From the NCBI GenBank assembly GCA_043777795.1, contig JAYWHJ010000036.1, forward strand, positions 1 to 13,487: a stretch of DNA of 13,487 nucleotides, written 5' to 3'. This DNA comes from JAAFIP01 sp043777795. Lineage in GTDB: Bacteria; Pseudomonadota; Gammaproteobacteria; Burkholderiales; Burkholderiaceae_C. Below the pieces are notes generated by a model that was not told the origin of the DNA, did not search any database, and saw nothing but the letters and a program-made list of their open reading frames with translations. Made by a program: the position numbers and the translations under genes. This document shows positions 12,391 to 13,487 of the stretch, in pieces. The first letter of the stretch is position 1. Each line of letters starts with the position of its first letter.

Positions 12391-13487
12391 TCAGCGCGGT
12401 ACCAAAAAAACTGACCGCTCACTCACCTGGGTCTGAATGGCACCTTGCGCGGTTACTGTGAATGTGATGGGATGCGAGCCAGATGTAATGGTCTTAGCTG
12501 CGGCCTGCACGCGCACGGGAACCCAGCGCGAACTGGCTGCATCGACTGATACCGTAGCTTCAGAGCCTATCTGCGCACCTTCCATACCACTCACGGCTAA
12601 AACATATTGTTGACTGCTCTCTGTTGCGTTCATGATTTGCAAACGGTACACGTTCTCAATCTGACCTTGCCCTACCATCCGAGCAACAATAGCCCGGTCG
12701 CGCACCACATCCACCTTCAGAGGTGTTCGCGTTAGCAAACTCCACAGCATACCCAGAGTCACTGCACCCAGCACTGCCGTATAAACCAGCACCCTGGGTC
12801 GCAAAATCCGACGGAACATAGCGCTACGGGACAGGTTTTGGTCTATGCCGTTTTGCGTACTGTTACGAATCAGCCCGCGCGGGTAATGCATCTTATCCAT
12901 CACACCGTCGCAGACATCTATGCAGGCTGAGCAACTGATGCACTCGTATTGGAGTCCATTGCGAATATCAATACCTGTCGGACATACCTGCACACACAGT
13001 GTGCAGTCAATGCAATCGCCAAGTCCCTTCGCGTGGTATTGCGCTGGGGTGTCGCTACGCGGCCGGGAGCCTCTGCCCTCACCTCGGGCGTTGTCGTAGG
13101 TGACAATGAGTGTGTCGCGGTCAAACATGGCGCTTTGAAAACGGGCATACGGGCACATGTATTTGCACACCTGCTCACGCATCCAACCCGCGTTGCCATA
13201 GGTGGCAAACCCATAGAACAGCACCCAAAACATCTCCCATGGTCCCAGCGCCCAAGTTGCGACTTCACTGGTCAATATCCTGATCGGCGTAAAGTAGCCC
13301 ACAAAGGTAAAACCCGTCCACAAACCGATAGCAATCCAGACGAGGTGTTTGGCGCTTTTCCTGGCAAGCTTTTGAACATTCAACCCACTTTGGTCCAGGC
13401 GCATGCGTGCCACCCTGTCACCCTCTATCTTGCGCTCCACCCACATAAAAATTTCGGTGTACACGGTTTGCGGGCAGGTGTAGCCGC
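12391..13487 (-). CDS. ccoG: Cytochrome c oxidase accessory protein CcoG/FixG (5' end outside window)
   Basis: The last 364 residues are visible; the frame is open to the window edge and reads GYTCPQTVYTEIFMWVE, so about 110-120 N-terminal residues are missing. CcoG is a membrane polyferredoxin shown to act as a cupric reductase in cbb3 oxidase assembly. After two hydrophobic segments come a CKYMCPYARFQ motif, then two [4Fe-4S] ferredoxin motifs, CIDCTLCVQVCP and CISCSACIDVC, a further membrane helix (VLVYTAVLGAVTLGMLWSLL), and a periplasmic Ig-like C-terminal domain. It leads ccoH, a small membrane protein and a TauE/SafE-like gene; ccoNOPQ would be expected beyond the window edge. No damage is seen. 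Confidence 0.95.
   Translation of the reverse strand, partial: GYTCPQTVYTEIFMWVERKIEGDRVARMRLDQSGLNVQKLARKSAKHLVWIAIGLWTGFTFVGYFTPIRILTSEVATWALGPWEMFWVLFYGFATYGNAGWMREQVCKYMCPYARFQSAMFDRDTLIVTYDNARGEGRGSRPRSDTPAQYHAKGLGDCIDCTLCVQVCPTGIDIRNGLQYECISCSACIDVCDGVMDKMHYPRGLIRNSTQNGIDQNLSRSAMFRRILRPRVLVYTAVLGAVTLGMLWSLLTRTPLKVDVVRDRAIVARMVGQGQIENVYRLQIMNATESSQQYVLAVSGMEGAQIGSEATVSVDAASSRWVPVRVQAAAKTITSGSHPITFTVTAQGAIQTQVSERSVFLVPR

Noticed and set aside
1..13487. CRISPR arrays, insertion sequences, tRNA or rRNA genes
   Set aside because: No regularly spaced repeats, no transposase-like protein, and no recognisable RNA gene were seen by eye.

Overview
The window reads as a betaproteobacterial chromosome segment, most likely from the Burkholderiales/Comamonadaceae (Rhodoferax- or Polaromonas-like). 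That is inferred from the protein types (soluble-type HiPIP, DcaP-like porin, CcoG/CcoH cluster with small membrane partners) and from the moderate GC content; no rRNA or other marker is present. The theme is life at low oxygen: arginine fermentation, cbb3 oxidase assembly, a universal stress protein and a CRP/FNR regulator, with three sites that match the FNR/ANR consensus.

Layout. 1-1071: C-terminal end of a NarL-type response regulator (+), convergent with a single-domain CheY-like receiver (-), then a short Pro/Asp-rich protein (-). 1072-1261: divergent intergenic region rich in inverted repeats. 1262-2149 (+): a HiPIP carried as a predicted Tat lipoprotein, a structured gap, and a baeRF-like protein of unknown function. 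2334-8905 (-): arcD-arcA-arcB-arcC-porin-uspA, with ATGA stop/start overlaps at arcB/arcC and arcC/porin. 8906-9346: a 441-bp divergent regulatory region. 9347-10174 (+): a CRP/FNR-family regulator that keeps the FNR-type recognition helix but lacks the FNR iron-sulfur cysteines. 10224-10889 (-): an unrecognised Cys-rich protein with a hydrophobic C-terminal tail and its own FNR-type box. 11125-13487 (-): ccoG (5' end outside the window), ccoH/fixH, a small two-helix membrane protein and a TauE/SafE (UreH/DsbD_2-like) membrane protein with HCxxMCG motif.

How the parts work together. ArcD exchanges arginine for ornithine. ArcA makes citrulline and ammonia, ArcB phosphorolyses citrulline to ornithine and carbamoyl phosphate, and ArcC turns carbamoyl phosphate plus ADP into ATP, CO2 and ammonia. 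The porin, translationally coupled to arcC, is a candidate outer-membrane entry or exit route for the pathway (inference). FNR-type boxes lie before arcD, before uspA and before the unknown 221-aa gene, each followed at class II spacing by a plausible -10. The divergent regulator is the obvious candidate to bind them, although a second FNR elsewhere in the genome is equally possible. The cco genes would supply the high-affinity oxidase under microaerobic conditions. The strongest leads are the arc-coupled porin, the cluster-less FNR-like regulator, the unknown protein under an FNR-type promoter, the lipoprotein HiPIP and the structured 41-nt element before the baeRF-like gene.
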